Positions 1 through 13,100 of a stretch of 64,000 nucleotides of DNA are shown here, piece after piece; positions within the stretch are counted from its first letter, which is position 1, and each line of letters begins with the position of its first letter. Source of the stretch: Ptiloglossa arizonensis (lineage: Eukaryota; Arthropoda; Insecta; Hymenoptera; Colletidae); assembly GCF_051014685.1 (NCBI RefSeq), contig NW_027478458.1:682001-746000 (forward strand), in the 5' to 3' direction. The notes under the pieces are model-generated. The model saw nothing but the letters and a program-made list of their open reading frames with translations. It was not told where the DNA came from and searched no databases. The translations under genes and the position numbers were made by a program.

Positions 1-177
1 CCTCTTGCGTCTGAAAGCAGAAACTTGCCCGATTACAACGGTTTGTGTATTTTTGCCCTAGGCCATAGTAGTTATTGGTTTCGAGTATCAGACTTGCGAA
101 AATTTTGATGGTTTCTCAACCATTCCTTAATTTCAAACTCCCATATATCGCGAACGGATTGACGAACTCGTGAAATT

Positions 178-354
178 CCTCTTGCATCTGAAAGTAGAAA
201 CTCGCCCGATTACAGTGGTATGTGTACTTTTCCCCTAGGCCATTCCAGCTATTGGTTTCGAGTATCAGACATGCGAAAATTTTGATGGTTTCTCAACCAC
301 TCCTTAACTTCATACTCCCATATCTCGCGAATTGATTGCAGAACTCGAGAAGTC
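178..354 (+). repeat. Representative family A monomer (177 bp)
   Basis: One full unit, phased to begin at the cct that precedes ttgc(a/g)tctgaaag. In order it holds a conserved block with gaaactcgcccgattaca, a T-rich tract ending in ccctagg, a family-specific middle (ccattccagctattgg, then tttcgagtatcag), a gcgaaaattttgatgg tract, and the second conserved block catatctcgcga followed by attg and ctcgag. Restriction-type palindromes CCTAGG, TCGCGA and CTCGAG occur once each. The phase is my choice; a tandem array has no intrinsic start. Confidence 0.9.
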
Positions 355-380
355 CCTGTTGCGTCTGAAAGCAGAAACTC

Positions 381-397
381 GCCCGATTACAACGGTA
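381..397 (-). other. CENP-B-box-like 17-mer, family A example
   Basis: On the minus strand this segment reads taccgttgtaatcgggc. Against the mammalian CENP-B box YTTCGTTGGAARCGGGA it matches 12 of 17 positions and 7 of the 9 core bases (core pattern TTCG....A..CGGG); the first two core T are missing. It lies inside the conserved cgcccgattaca block of every monomer. Many copies differ further, having acaatgg or acagtgg instead of acaacgg. This is a resemblance, not evidence that a CENP-B-like protein binds it. Confidence 0.3.
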
Positions 398-3189
398 CGT
401 GTATTTTTGCCCTAGGCCATAGTAGTTATTGGTTTCGAGTATCAGACTTGCGAAAATTTTGATGGTTTCTCAACCATTCCTTAACCTCAAACTCCCATTA
501 CTCGCGAACGGATCGACGAACTCGAGAAATTCCTGTTGCCTCTGAAAGTATAAACTCGCCCGATTACAACGGTATGTGTATTTTTGCCCTAGGGCATAGC
601 CGTTATTGGTTTCGAGTATCAGACTTGAGAAAATTTTGATGGTTCCGCAACCATTCCTTAACTTCAAACTCCCATATCTCGCGAACGGATTGACGAACTC
701 GAGAAATTCCTGTTGCATCTGAAAGAAGAAACTCGCCCGATTACAATCGGGTGTGTACTTTTCCCCTAGGCCATTCCAGTTATTGGTTTCGAGTATCAGA
801 CCAGCGAAAATTTTGATGGTTTCTCATCCATTCCTTAATTTCAAACTCCCATATCTCGCGAACGGATTGACGAACTCGAGAAATTCCTCTTGCATCTGAA
901 AGTAGAAACTCGCCCGATTACAGTGGTACGTGTACTTTTCCCCTAGGCCATTCCAGCTATTGGTTTCGAGTAGCAGACTTGCGAAAATTTTGATGGTTTC
1001 TCAACCACTCCTTAACTTCAAACTCCCATATCTCGCGAATGGATTGCAGAACTCGAGAAGTCCCTCTTGCGTCTGAAAGCAGAAACTCGCCCGATTACAG
1101 TGGTATGTGTACTTTTCCCCTAGGCCATTCCAGCTATTGGTTTGGAGTATCAACATGCGAAAATTTTGATGGTTTCTCAACCACTCCTTAACTTCATACT
1201 CCCATATCTCGCGAATTGATTGCAGAACTCGAGAAGTCCCTCTTGCGTCTGAAAGCAGAAACTCGCCCGATTACAACGGTATGTGTATTTTTGCCCTAGG
1301 CCATAGTAGTTATTGGTTTCGAGTATCAGACTTGCGAAAATTTGGATGGTTTCTCAACCATTCCTTAATTTCAAACTCCCATATCTCGCGAACGGATTGA
1401 CGAACTCGAGAAATTCCTCTTGCATCTGAAAGTAGAAACTCGCCCGATTACAGTGGTACATGTACTTTTCCCCTAGGCCATTCCAGCTATTGGTTTCGAG
1501 TAGCAGACTTGTGAAAATTTTCGATGGTTTCTCAACCACTCCTTAACTTCAAACTCCCATATCTCGCGAATGGATTGCAGAACTCGAGAAGTCCCTCTTG
1601 CGTCTGAAAGCAGAAACTCGCCCGATTACAGTGGTATGTGTACTTTTCCCCTAGGCCATTCCAGCTATTGGTTTGGAGTATCAACATGCGAAAATTTTGA
1701 TGGTTTCTCAACCACTCCTTAACTTCATACTCCCATATCTCGCGAATTGATTGCAGAACTCGAGAAGTCCCTCTTGCGTCTGAAAGCAGAAACTCGCCCA
1801 ATTACAACGGTATGTGTATTTTTGCCCTAGGCCATAGTAGTTATTGGTTTCGAGTATCAGACTTGCGAAAATTTTGATGGTTTCTCAGCCATTCCTTAAC
1901 TTCAAACGCCCATATCTCGCGAACGGATTGACGAACTCGAGAAATTCCTGTTGCATCTGAAGGTAGAAGATCGCCCGATTACAACGGTATGTGTATTTTG
2001 GCCCTAGGCAATAGTAGTTATTGGTTTCGAGTATCAGACTTGCAACAATTTTGGTGGTTTCTCAACCATTCCTTAACTTCAAACTCCCATATCTCGCGAA
2101 CGGATTATCAACTCGAGAAATTCCAGTTGCATCTGAAAGCATAATCTCGCCCGATTACAATGGTATATGTATTGTTGCCCTAGGCCATAGCCGTTATTGG
2201 TTTCGAGTATCAGACTTGCGAACATTTTGATGGTTCCTCAACCATTCCTTAACTTCAAACTCCAATATCTCGCGAACGGATTGACGAACACGAGAAATTC
2301 CTGTTGCATCTGAAAGTAGAAACTCGCCCGATTACAATGAGGTGTGTACTTTTCCACTAGGCCATTCCAGTAATTGGTTTCGAGTATCAGACCAGCGAAA
2401 ATTTTGATGGTTTCTCAACCATTCCTTAATTTGAAACTCCCATACCTCGCGAACGGATTGACGAACTCGAGAAATTCCTCTTGCATCTGAAAGTAGAAAC
2501 TCGCCCGATTACAGTGGTATGTGTACTTTTCCCCTAGGCCATTCCAGCTATTGGTTTCGAGTGTCAGACTTGCGAAAATTTTGATGGTTTCTCAACCACT
2601 CCTTAACTTCAACCTCCCATATCTCGCGAACGGATTGACGAACTCGAGAAATTCCTCTTGCATCTGAAAGTAGAAACTCGCCCGATTACAGTGGTACGTG
2701 TACTTTTCCCCTAGGCCATTCCAGCTATTGGTTTCGAGTAGCAGACTTGCGAAAATTTTGATGGTTTCTCAACCACTCCTTAACTTCAAACTCCCATATC
2801 TCGCGAATGGATTGCAGAACTCGAGAAGTCCCTCTTGCGTCTGAAAGCAGAAACTCGCCCGATTACAACGGTATGTGTATTTTTGCCCTAGCCCATAGTA
2901 GTTATTGGTTTCGAGTATCAGACTTGCGAAAATTTTGATGGTTTCTCAACCATCTCTTAAATCCAAACACCGATATTTCGCGATCGGATTGACGAACACG
3001 AGAAATTCCTGTTGCATCTGAAAGTAGAAACTCGCCCGTTTACAATGAGGTGTGTACTTTTCCACTAGGCCATTCCAGTTATTGGTTTCGAGTATCAGAC
3101 CAGCGAAAATTTTGATGGTTTCTCAACCATTCCTTAATTTGAAACTCCCATACCTCGCGAACGGATTGACGAACTCGAGAAATTCCTCT

Positions 3190-6100
3190 TGCATCTAACT
3201 CGCCCGATTACAGTGGTATGTGTACTTTTCCCTAGGCCATTCCAGCTATTGGTTTCGAGTGTCAGACTTGCGAAAATTTTGATGGTTTCTCAACCACTCC
3301 TTAACTTCAAACTCCCATATCTCGCGAACGGATTGACGAACTCGAGAAATTCCTCTTGCATCTGAAAGTAGAAACTCGCCCGATTACAGTGGTACGTGTG
3401 CTTTTCCCTAGGCCATTCAGCTATTGGTTTCGAGTGTCAGACTTGCGAAAATTTTGATGGTTTTCTTCAACCACTCCTTAACTTCAAACTCCCATATCTC
3501 GCGAAAGGATTGACGAACTCGAGAAATTCCTGTTGCGTCTGAAAGCAGAAACTCGTCCGATTACAATGGTATGTGTACTTTTCCCCTAGGCCATTCCAGT
3601 TATTGGTTTCGAGTATCAGACTTGCGAAAATTTTGAAAGTTTCTCAACCATTCCTTAACTTCAAACCCCCAAAACTCGCAAACGGATTGGCGAACTCGAG
3701 AAATTCCTGCTGCATCTGAAAGTAGAAGCTCGCCCGACTACAACGGTATGTGAATCTTTGCCCTAGGCAATAGTAGTAATTGGTTTCGAGTATCAGACTT
3801 GCGAAAATTTTGATGGCTTCTCAACCATTCCTTAACTTCAAACTCCCATATCTCGCGCACGGATTGACGAACTCGAGAAATTCCTGTTGCATCTTAAAGC
3901 AGAAGTTCGATCGATAACAACGGTATGTGTATTTTTGCCCTAGGCAATAGTAGTTATTGGTTTCGAATATCAGATCAGCGAAAATTTTCATGGTTTCTCA
4001 ACCATTCCTTAACTTCAAACTCCCATATCTCGCGAACAGATTGACGAACTCGAGAAATTCCTGTTGCATCTGAAAGCTGAAACTCGTCCGATTACAATGG
4101 GTATGTGTACTTTTCCCCCTAGGCCATTCCAGTTATTGGTTTCGAGTATCAGGACTTGCGAAAATTTTGAAAGTTTCTCAACCATTCCTTAACTTCAAAC
4201 CCACCAAATCTCGCAAACGGATTGACGAACTCGAGAAATTCCTGCTGCATCTGAAAGTAGAAGCTCGCCCGACTACAACGGTATGTGTATTTTTGCCCTA
4301 GGCATTTGTAGTTATTGGTTTCGAGTATCAGACTTACTAAAGTTTTGATGGTTTTCTCAACCATTCTGTAATTTCAAACTCCCATATCTCGAGAATGGAT
4401 TGCAGAACTCGAGAAGTCCCCTCTTGCGTCTGAAAGCAGAAACTTGCCCGATTACAACCGGTTTGTGTATTTTTGCCCTAGGCCATAGTAGTTATTGGTT
4501 TCGAGTATCAGACTTGCGAAAAATTTTGATGGTTTCTCAACCATTCCTTAATTTCAAACTCCCATATATCGCGAACGGATTGACGAACTCGTGAAATTCC
4601 TCTTGCATCTGAAAGTAGAAACTCGCCCGATTACAGTGGTATGTGTACTTTTCCCCTAGGCCATTCCAGCTATTGGTTTCGAGTATCAGACATGCGAAAA
4701 TTTTGATGGTTTCTCAACCACTCCTTAACTTCATACTCCCATATCTCGCGAATTGATTGCAGAAACTCGAGGAAGTCCCTGTTGCGTCTGAAAGCAGAAA
4801 CTCGCCCGATTACAACGGTACGTGTATTTTTGCCCTAGGCCATAGTAGTTATTGGTTTCGAGTATCAGACTTGCGAAAATTTTGGATGGTTTCTCACCAT
4901 TCCTTAACCTCAAACTCCCATTACTCGCGAACGGATCGGACGAACTCGAGAAATTCCTGTTGCCTCTGAAAGTATAAACTCGCCCGATTACAACGGTATG
5001 TGTATTTTTGCCCTAGGGCCATAGCGTTATTGGTTTCGAGTATCAGACTTGAGAAAATTTTGATGGTTCCGCAACCATTCCTTAACTTCAAACTCCCATA
5101 TCTCGCGAAACGGATTGACGAACTCGAGAAATTCCTGTTGCATCTGAAAGAAGAAACTCGCCCGATTACAATCGGGTGTGTACTTTTCCCCAAGGCCATT
5201 CCAGTTATTGGTTTCGAGTATCAGACCAGCGAAAATTTTGATGGTTTCTCATCCATTCCTTAATTTCAAACTCCCATATCTCGCGAACGGATTGACGAAC
5301 TCGAGAAATTCCTCTTGCATCTGAAAGTAGAAAACTCGCCCGATTACAGTGGTACGTGTAACTTTTCCCTAGGGCCATTCCCAGCTATTGGTTTCGAGTA
5401 GCAGACTTGCGAAAATTTTGATGGTTTCTCAACCACTCCTTAACTTCAAACTCCCATATCTCGCGAATGGATTGCAGAACTCGAGAAGTCCCTCTTGCGT
5501 CTGAAAGCAGAAACTCGCCGATTACAGTGGTATGTGTACTTTTCCCCTAGGCCATTCAGCTATTGGTTTGGAGTATCAACATGCGAAAATTTTGATGGTT
5601 TCTCAACCACTCCTTAACTTCATACTCCCATATCTCGCGAATTGATTGCAGAACTCGAGAAGTCCCTCTTGCGTCTGAAAGCAGAAACTCGCCCCGATTA
5701 CAACGGTATGTGTATTTTTGCCCTAGGCCATAGTAGTTATTGGTTCGAGTATCAGACTTGCGAAAATTTGGATGGTTTCTCAACCATTCCTTAATTTCAA
5801 ACTCCCATATCTCGCGAACGGATTGACGAACTCGAGAAATTTCCTCTTGCATCTGAAAGTAGAAACTCGCCCCGATTACAGTGGTACATGTACTTTTTCC
5901 CCTAGGCCATTCCAGCTATTGGTTTCGAGTAGCAGACTTGTGAAAATTTTCGATGGTTTCTCAACCACTCCTTAACTTCAAACTCCCATATCTCGCGAAT
6001 GGATTGCAGAACTCGAGAAGTCCCTCTTGCGTCTGAAAGCAGAAACCTCGCCCGATTACAGTGGTATGTGTACTTTTCCCCTAGGCCATTCCAGCTATTG

Positions 6101-6900
6101 GTTTGGAGTATCAACATGCGAAAATTTTGATGGTTTCTCAACCACTCCTTAACTTCATACTCCCATATCTCGCGAATTGATTGCAGAACTCGAGAAGTCC
6201 CTCTTGCGTCCTGAAAGCAGAAACTCGCCCGATTACAACGGGTATGTGTATTTTTTGCCCTAGGCCATAGTAGTTATTGGTTTCGAGTATCAGACTTGCG
6301 AAAATTTTGATGGTTTCTCAGCCATTCCTTAACTTCAAACGCCCATATCTCGCGAACGGATTGACGAACTCGAGAAATTCCTGTTGCATCTGAGGTAGAA
6401 GATCGCCCGATTTACAACGGTATGTGTATTTTGGCCCTAGGCAATAGTAGTTATTGGTTTCGAGTATCAGACTTGCAACAATTTTGGTGGTTTCTCAACC
6501 ATTCCTTAACTTCAAACTCCCCATATCTCGCGAACGGATTATCAACTCGAGAAATTCCAAGTTGCATCTGAAAGCATAATCTCGCCCGATTACAATGGTA
6601 TATGTATTGTTGCCCTAGGCCATAGCCGTTATTGGGTTTCGAGTATCAGACTTGCGAACATTTTGATGGTTCCTCAACCATTCCTTAACTTCAAACTCCA
6701 ATATCTCGCGAACGGATTGACGAACACGAGAAATTCCTGTTGCATCTGAAAGTAGAAACTCGCCCGATTACAATGAGGTGTGTACTTTTCCACTAGGGCC
6801 ATTCCAGTTATTGGTTTCGAGTTATCAGACCAGCGAAAATTTTGATGGTTTCTCAACCATTCCTTAATTTGAAACTCCCATACCTCGCGAACGGGATTGA
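3190..6900 (+). other. Indel-rich stretch, probable consensus error
   Basis: Against sister copies at 1-2,460 and 31,317-34,000, this stretch shows around 40 one-base indels, mostly extensions of short homopolymers. Examples are cccct for ccct near 4,418, ccgg for cgg near 4,458, aaaaa for aaaa near 4,517, gggcc for ggcc near 5,370, gccccg for gcccg near 5,693, and gtcctg for gtctg near 6,209. The earlier part (3,190-3,470) has an 11-base loss at 3,196 and several missing c. Both sister copies and the flanks are almost free of such changes. The pattern fits long-read consensus error; true sequence decay is the alternative. Confidence 0.75.
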
Positions 6901-8730
6901 CGAACTCGAGAAATTCCTCTTGCATCTGAAAGTAGAAACTCGCCCGATTACAGTGGTATGTGTACTTTTCCCCTAGGCCATTCCAGCTATTGGTTTCGAG
7001 TGTCAGACTTGCGAAAATTTTGATGGTTTCTCAACCACTCCTTAACTTCAAACTCCCATATCTCGCGAACGGATTGACGAACTCGAGAAATTCCTCTTGC
7101 ATCTGAAAGTAGAAACTCGCCCGATTACAGTGGTACGTGTACTTTTCCCCTAGGCCATTCCAGCTATTGGTTTCGAGTAGCAGACTTGCGAAAATTTTGA
7201 TGGTTTCTCAACCACTCCTTAACTTCAAACTCCCATATCTCGCGAATGGATTGCAGAACTCGAGAAGTCCCTCTTGCGTCTGAAAGCAGAAACTCGCCCG
7301 ATTACAACGGTATGTGTATTTTTGCCCTAGCCCATAGTAGTTATTGGTTTCGAGTATCAGACTTGCGAAAATTTTGATGGTTTCTCAACCATCTCTTAAA
7401 TCCAAACACCGATATTTCGCGATCGGATTGACGAACACGAGAAATTCCTGTTGCATCTGAAAGTAGAAACTCGCCCGTTTACAATGAGGTGTGTACTTTT
7501 CCACTAGGCCATTCCAGTTATTGGTTTCGAGTATCAGACCAGCGAAAATTTTGATGGTTTCTCAACCATTCCTTAATTTGAAACTCCCATACCTCGCGAA
7601 CGGATTGACGAACTCGAGAAATTCCTCTTGCATCTGAAAGTAGAAACTCGCCCGATTACAGTGGTATGTGTACTTTTCCCCTAGGCCATTCCAGCTATTG
7701 GTTTCGAGTGTCAGACTTGCGAAAATTTTGATGGTTTCTCAACCACTCCTTAACTTCAAACTCCCATATCTCGCGAACGGATTGACGAACTCGAGAAATT
7801 CCTCTTGCATCTGAAAGTAGAAACTCGCCCGATTACAGTGGTACGTGTACTTTTCCCCTAGGCCATTCCAGCTATTGGTTTCGAGTGTCAGACTTGCGAA
7901 AATTTTGATGGTTTCTCAACCACTCCTTAACTTCAAACTCCCATATCTCGCGAAAGGATTGACGAACTCGAGAAATTCCTGTTGCGTCTGAAAGCAGAAA
8001 CTCGTCCGATTACAATGGTATGTGTACTTTTCCCCTAGGCCATTCCAGTTATTGGTTTCGAGTATCAGACTTGCGAAAATTTTGAAAGTTTCTCAACCAT
8101 TCCTTAACTTCAAACCCCCAAATCTCGCAAACGGATTGGCGAACTCGAGAAATTCCTGCTGCATCTGAAAGTAGAAGCTCGCCCGACTACAACGGTATGT
8201 GAATCTTTGCCCTAGGCAATAGTAGTAATTGGTTTCGAGTATCAGACTTGCGAAAATTTTGATGGCTTCTCAACCATTCCTTAACTTCAAACTCCCATAT
8301 CTCGCGCACGGATTGACGAACTCGAGAAATTCCTGTTGCATCTTAAAGCAGAAGTTCGATCGATTACAACGGTATGTGTATTTTTGCCCTAGGCAATAGT
8401 AGTTATTGGTTTCGAATATCAGATCAGCGAAAATTTTCATGGTTTCTCAACCATTCCTTAACTTCAAACTCCCATATCTCGCGAACAGATTGACGAACTC
8501 GAGAAATTCCTGTTGCATCTGAAAGCTGAAACTCGTCCGATTACAATGGTATGTGTACTTTTCCCCTAGGCCATTCCAGTTATTGGTTTCGAGTATCAGA
8601 CTTGCGAAAATTTTGAAAGTTTCTCAACCATTCCTTAACTTCAAACCCCCAAATCTCGCAAACGGATTGACGAACTCGAGAAATTCCTGCTGCATCTGAA
8701 AGTAGAAGCTCGCCCGACTACAACGGTATG
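4290..8730 (+). repeat. 25-monomer segmental duplication, copy 2
   Basis: Follows copy 1 directly, so the two form a tandem higher-order unit of about 4.4 kb. It opens with ggcatttgtagttattgg and ccattctgtaatttcaaact, the same lead-in that precedes copy 3 at 31,186-31,316. It then follows copy 1 monomer by monomer to about 8,730. The first 2.6 kb carries many single-base indels not seen in copies 1 and 3, while the part after about 6,900 is clean and nearly identical to copy 1. Confidence 0.88.
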
Positions 8731-9085
8731 TGAATCTTTGCCCTAGGCAATAGTAGTAATTGGTTTCGAGTATCAGACTTGCGAAAATTTTGATGGCTTC
8801 TCAACCATTCCTTAATTTCAAACTCCCATATCTCGCGCACGGATTGACGAACTCGAGAAATTCCTGTTGCATCTTAAAGCAGAAGTTCGATCGACTACAA
8901 CGGTATGTGTATTTTTGCCCTAGGCAATAGTAGTTATTGGTTTCGAGTATCAGACCAGCGAAAATTTTGATAGTTTCTCAACCATTCCTTAACTTCAAAC
9001 CCCCAAATCTCGCGAACGGATTGACGAACTCGAGAAATTCCTGCTGTATCTGCACGTAGAAGCTCACCCGATTACAACGGTATGT
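8024..9085 (+). repeat. 3-monomer (531 bp) local duplication
   Basis: The marker gaatctttgccctaggcaat occurs at 8,201 and 8,732, exactly 531 bp (3 x 177) apart. It is followed both times by agtagtaattgg and gatggcttctcaacc. The preceding monomers (gaaagtttctcaacc, then caaacccccaaatctcgca) also match. The boundaries given are approximate to within one monomer. Confidence 0.7.
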
Positions 9086-10173
9086 GTATATTTGCCCTAG
9101 GCAATAGTAGTAATTGGTTTCGAGTATCAGACTTGCGAAAATTTTGATGATTTCTCAACCATTCCTTAACTACAAACTCCCATATCTTGCGAACGGATGA
9201 CCAACTCGAGAAATTCCAGTTGCATCTGAAAGCATAATCTCGCCCGATTACAATGGTATTTGTATTTTTGCCCTAGGCCGTAGCAGTTATTGGTTTCGAG
9301 TATCAGACTTGCGAAAATTTCGATGGTTTCTCAACCATTCCTTAGCTTCAAACTCCCATATCTCGCGAACGGATTGACGAACTCGAGAAATTCCAGTTGC
9401 ATCTTAAAGCAGAAGTTCGATCGACTACAACGGTATGTGTATTTTTGCCCTAGGCAATAGTAGTTATTGGTTTCGAGTATCAGACCGGCGAAAATTTTGG
9501 TAGATTCTCAACCATTCCTTAACTTCGAACCCCCAAATCTCGGGAACGGATTGACGAACTCGAGAAATTCCTGCTGCATCTGAAAGTAGAAGCTCGCCCG
9601 ATTACAACGGTATGTGTACTCATGTCCTAGGCAAAAGTAGTTATTGGTTTCGAGTATCAGACTTGCGAAAATTTTGGTAGTTTCTCAACCATTCCTTAAC
9701 TTCAAACTCCCATATCTCGCGAACGGATTGACGAACTCGAGAAATTCCTGTTGCATCTTAAAGCAGAAGTTCGATCGATTACAACGGTATGTGTATTTTT
9801 GCCCTAGGCAATAGTAGTTATTGGTTTCGAGTATCAGACCAGCGAAAATTTTGATAGTTTCTCAACCATTCCTTAACTTCAAACCCCCAAATCTCGCGAA
9901 CGGATTGACGAACTCGAGAAATTCCTGCTGTATCTGCACGTAGAAGCTCGCCCGATTACAACGGTATGTTTATTTTTGCCCTAGGCAATAGTAGTTATTG
10001 GTTTCGAGTATCAGACTTACTTAAATTTTGATAGTTTCGCAACCATTCCTTAACTTCAAACTCCCATATCTCGCGAACGGATTAACGAACTCGAGAAATT
10101 CCTGTTGCATCTGAAAGTAGAAACTCGCCCGATTACAACCGTATTTGTATTTTTGCCCTAGGCAAAGTAGTTA

Positions 10174-13100
10174 TTGGTTTCGAGTATCAGACTTGCGAAA
10201 ATTTTGATGATTTCTCAACCATTCCTTAACTACAAACTCCCATATCTCGCGCACGGATTACCCACTCGAGAAATTCCAGTTGCATCTGAAAGCATAATCT
10301 CGCCCCATTACAATGGTATTTGTATTTTTGCCCTGGGCAATAGTAGTAATTGGTTTCGAGTATCAGACTTGCGAAAATTTTGATGATTTCTCAACCATTT
10401 CTTAACTTCAAACTCCCATATCTCGTGAACGGATTGACGAACTCGAGAAATTCCTGTTGCATCTGAAGGTAGAAGATCGCCCGATTACAACGGTATGTGT
10501 ATTTTTGCCCTAGGCAATAGTAGTTATTGGTTTCGAGTATCAGACTTGAGAAAATGTTTATGGTTTCTCAACCATTCCTTAACTTCAAACCCCCAAATCT
10601 CGCGAACGGATTGACGAACTCGAGAAATTCCTCCTGCATCTGCACGTAGAAGCTCGCCAGATTACAACGGTATGTGTATTTTTGCCCTAGGCAATAGTAG
10701 TTATTGGTTTCGAGTATCAGACTTACTAAAATTTTGATAGTTTCGCAACCATTCCTTAACTTCAAACTCCCACATCTCGCGAACGGATTGACGAACTCGA
10801 GAAATTCCTGTTGCATCTGAAAGCAGAAGCTCGATCGATTACAACGGTATGTGTATTTTTGCCCTAGGCAATAGTAGTTATTGGTTTCGAGTATCAGACA
10901 TGCAAACATTTTTTATGATTTCTCAACCATTCCTTAGCTTCAAACTATCAAATCTCGCGAACGGATTGACGAACTCGAGAAATTCCTGCTGCATCTGAAA
11001 GTAGAAACTCGCCCGATTACAACGGTATGTGTATATTTGCCCTAGGCAATAGTAGTTATTGGTTTCGAGTATCAGACTTGCGAAAATTTTGATGATTTCT
11101 CAACCATTCCTTAACTTCAAACTCCCATATCTCGCGAACGGATTACCAACTCGAGAAATTCCAGTTGTATCTAAAAGCATAATTTCGCCCGATTACAATG
11201 GTATTTGTATTTTTGACCTAGGCCGTAGCAGTTATTGGTTTCGAGTATCAGGCTTGCGAAAATTTCGATGGTTTCTCAACCATTCCTTAGCTTCAAACTC
11301 CCATATCTCGCGAACGGATTGACGAACTTGAGAAATTCCTGCTGCACCTGAAAGTAGAAGCTCGCCCGATTACAACGGTATGTGTAGTCTTGCCCTAGGC
11401 AATACTAGTTATTGGTATCGAGTATCAGACTTGCGAAAATTTTGATGATTTCTCAACCATTCCTTATCTACAAACTCCCATATCTCGCGAACGGATTGAC
11501 GAACTCGAGAAATTCCTGATGAATCTGAAAGCAGAAGCTCGATCGATTACAACGGTATGTGTGTTTTTGCCCTAGGCAATAGTAGTTATTGGTTTCGAGT
11601 ATCAGACTTGCGAAAATTTAGATGGTTTCTCAACTATTCCTTAACTTCAAACTCCCATATCTCGCGAACGGATTGACGAACTAGAGAAATTCGAGTTGCA
11701 TCTAAAAGCAGAAACACGTCCGATTACAATGGTATGTGTACTTTTCCCCTAGGCCATTCCAGTTATTGGTTTCGAGTATCAGACCAGCGAAAATTTTGAT
11801 AGTTTCTCAACCATTCCTTAACTTCAAACCCCCAAATCTCGCGAACGGATTGACGAACTCGAGAAATTCCTGATGCTTCTGAAAGCAGAAGCTCGATCGA
11901 TTACAACGGTATGTGTATTTTTGCCCTAGGCAATAGTAGTTATTGGTTTCGAGTATCAGACTTGCGAAAATTTTGATGGTTTCTCAACCATTCCTTAACT
12001 ACAAACTCCCATATCTCGCGAACGGATTACCAACTCGAGAAATTCCAGTTGCATCTAAAAGCATAATCTCGCCCGATTACAATGGTATTTGTATTTTTAC
12101 CCTAGGCCGTAGCATTTATTGGTTTCGAGTGTCAGACTTGCGAAAATTTCGATGGTTTCTCAACCATTCCTTAGCTTCAAACCCCCAAATCTCGCGAACG
12201 GATTGACGAACTTGAGAAATTCCTGCTTCACCTGAAAGTAGAAGTTCGCCCGATTACAACGGTATGTGTAGTCTTGCCCAAGGCAATAGTAGTTACTGGT
12301 ATCGAGTATCAGACTTGCGAAAATTTTGATGATTTCTCAACCATTCCTTATCTACAAACTCCCATATCTCGCGAACGGATAGACGAACTCGAGAAATTCC
12401 GGTTGCATCTGAAAGTAGAAGCTCGCCCGATTACAACGGTATGTGTACTCTTGCCCTAGGCAATAGTAGTTATTGGTTTCGAGTATCAGACTTGCGAAAA
12501 TTTTGATGATTTCTCAACCATTCCTTAACTACAGACTCCCATATCTCGCGCACGGATTAACAACTCGAGAAATTCCAGTTGCATCTGAAAGCAAAATCTA
12601 GCACGATTACAATGGTATTTGTATTTTTGCCCTAGGCCGTAGCAGTTATTGGTTTCGAGTATCAGACTTGCGAAAATTTTGAAGGTTTCTCAACCATTCC
12701 TTAACTTCAAACTCCCAAATCTCGCGAACGGATTGACGAACTCGAGAAATTCCTGCTGCATCTGAATGTAGAAGCTCGCCCGATTACAACGGTTTGTGTA
12801 CTCTTGCCCTAGGCAACAGTAGTTATTGGTTTCGAGTATCAGACTTGCGAAAATTTTGATGATTTCTCAACCATTCCTTAACTTCAAACTCCCATATCTC
12901 GCGAACGGATTACCAACTCGAGAAATTCCAGTTGTATCTGAAAGCATAATCTCGCCCGATTACAATGGTATTTGTATTTTTGACCTAGGCCGTAGCAGTT
13001 ATTGGTTTCGAGTATCAGGCTTGCGAAAATTTCGATGGTTTCTCAACCATTCCTTAGCTTCAAACTCCCATATCTCGCGAACGGATTGACGAACTAGAGA

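Larger units (their letters stand above)
1..4290 (+). repeat. 25-monomer segmental duplication, copy 1
   Basis: This segment is repeated in order by 4,290-8,730, and its first part again by 31,317-34,665. Diagnostic variants recur in the same sequence: tgtgaagc-free gattgcagaactcgagaagt units, tggagtatcaacatgcg, tgcaacaattttggtgg, ttaaatccaaacaccgatat, and gaatctttgccctaggc. The offset to copy 2 grows from 4,419 near the start to about 4,440, owing to one-base insertions in copy 2. Copy 1 ends near 4,290, where sequence that precedes copy 3 appears (ggcatttgtagttattgg). The sequence matching this preceding part of the unit would lie upstream of the window. Confidence 0.88.

Noticed and set aside
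3196..3196. The 11-base deletion in a monomer as a functional variant
   Set aside because: It lies at the edge of the indel-rich stretch and is absent from the sister copy near 7,637, so it is more likely error or a private deletion.
10568..10909. Open reading frame of 113 residues on the minus strand, with relatives throughout the window
   Set aside because: It is the satellite translated. It repeats every 59 residues, similar frames are open on both strands and in several phases, and it shows no domain, no ribosome or promoter context and no protein-like composition.
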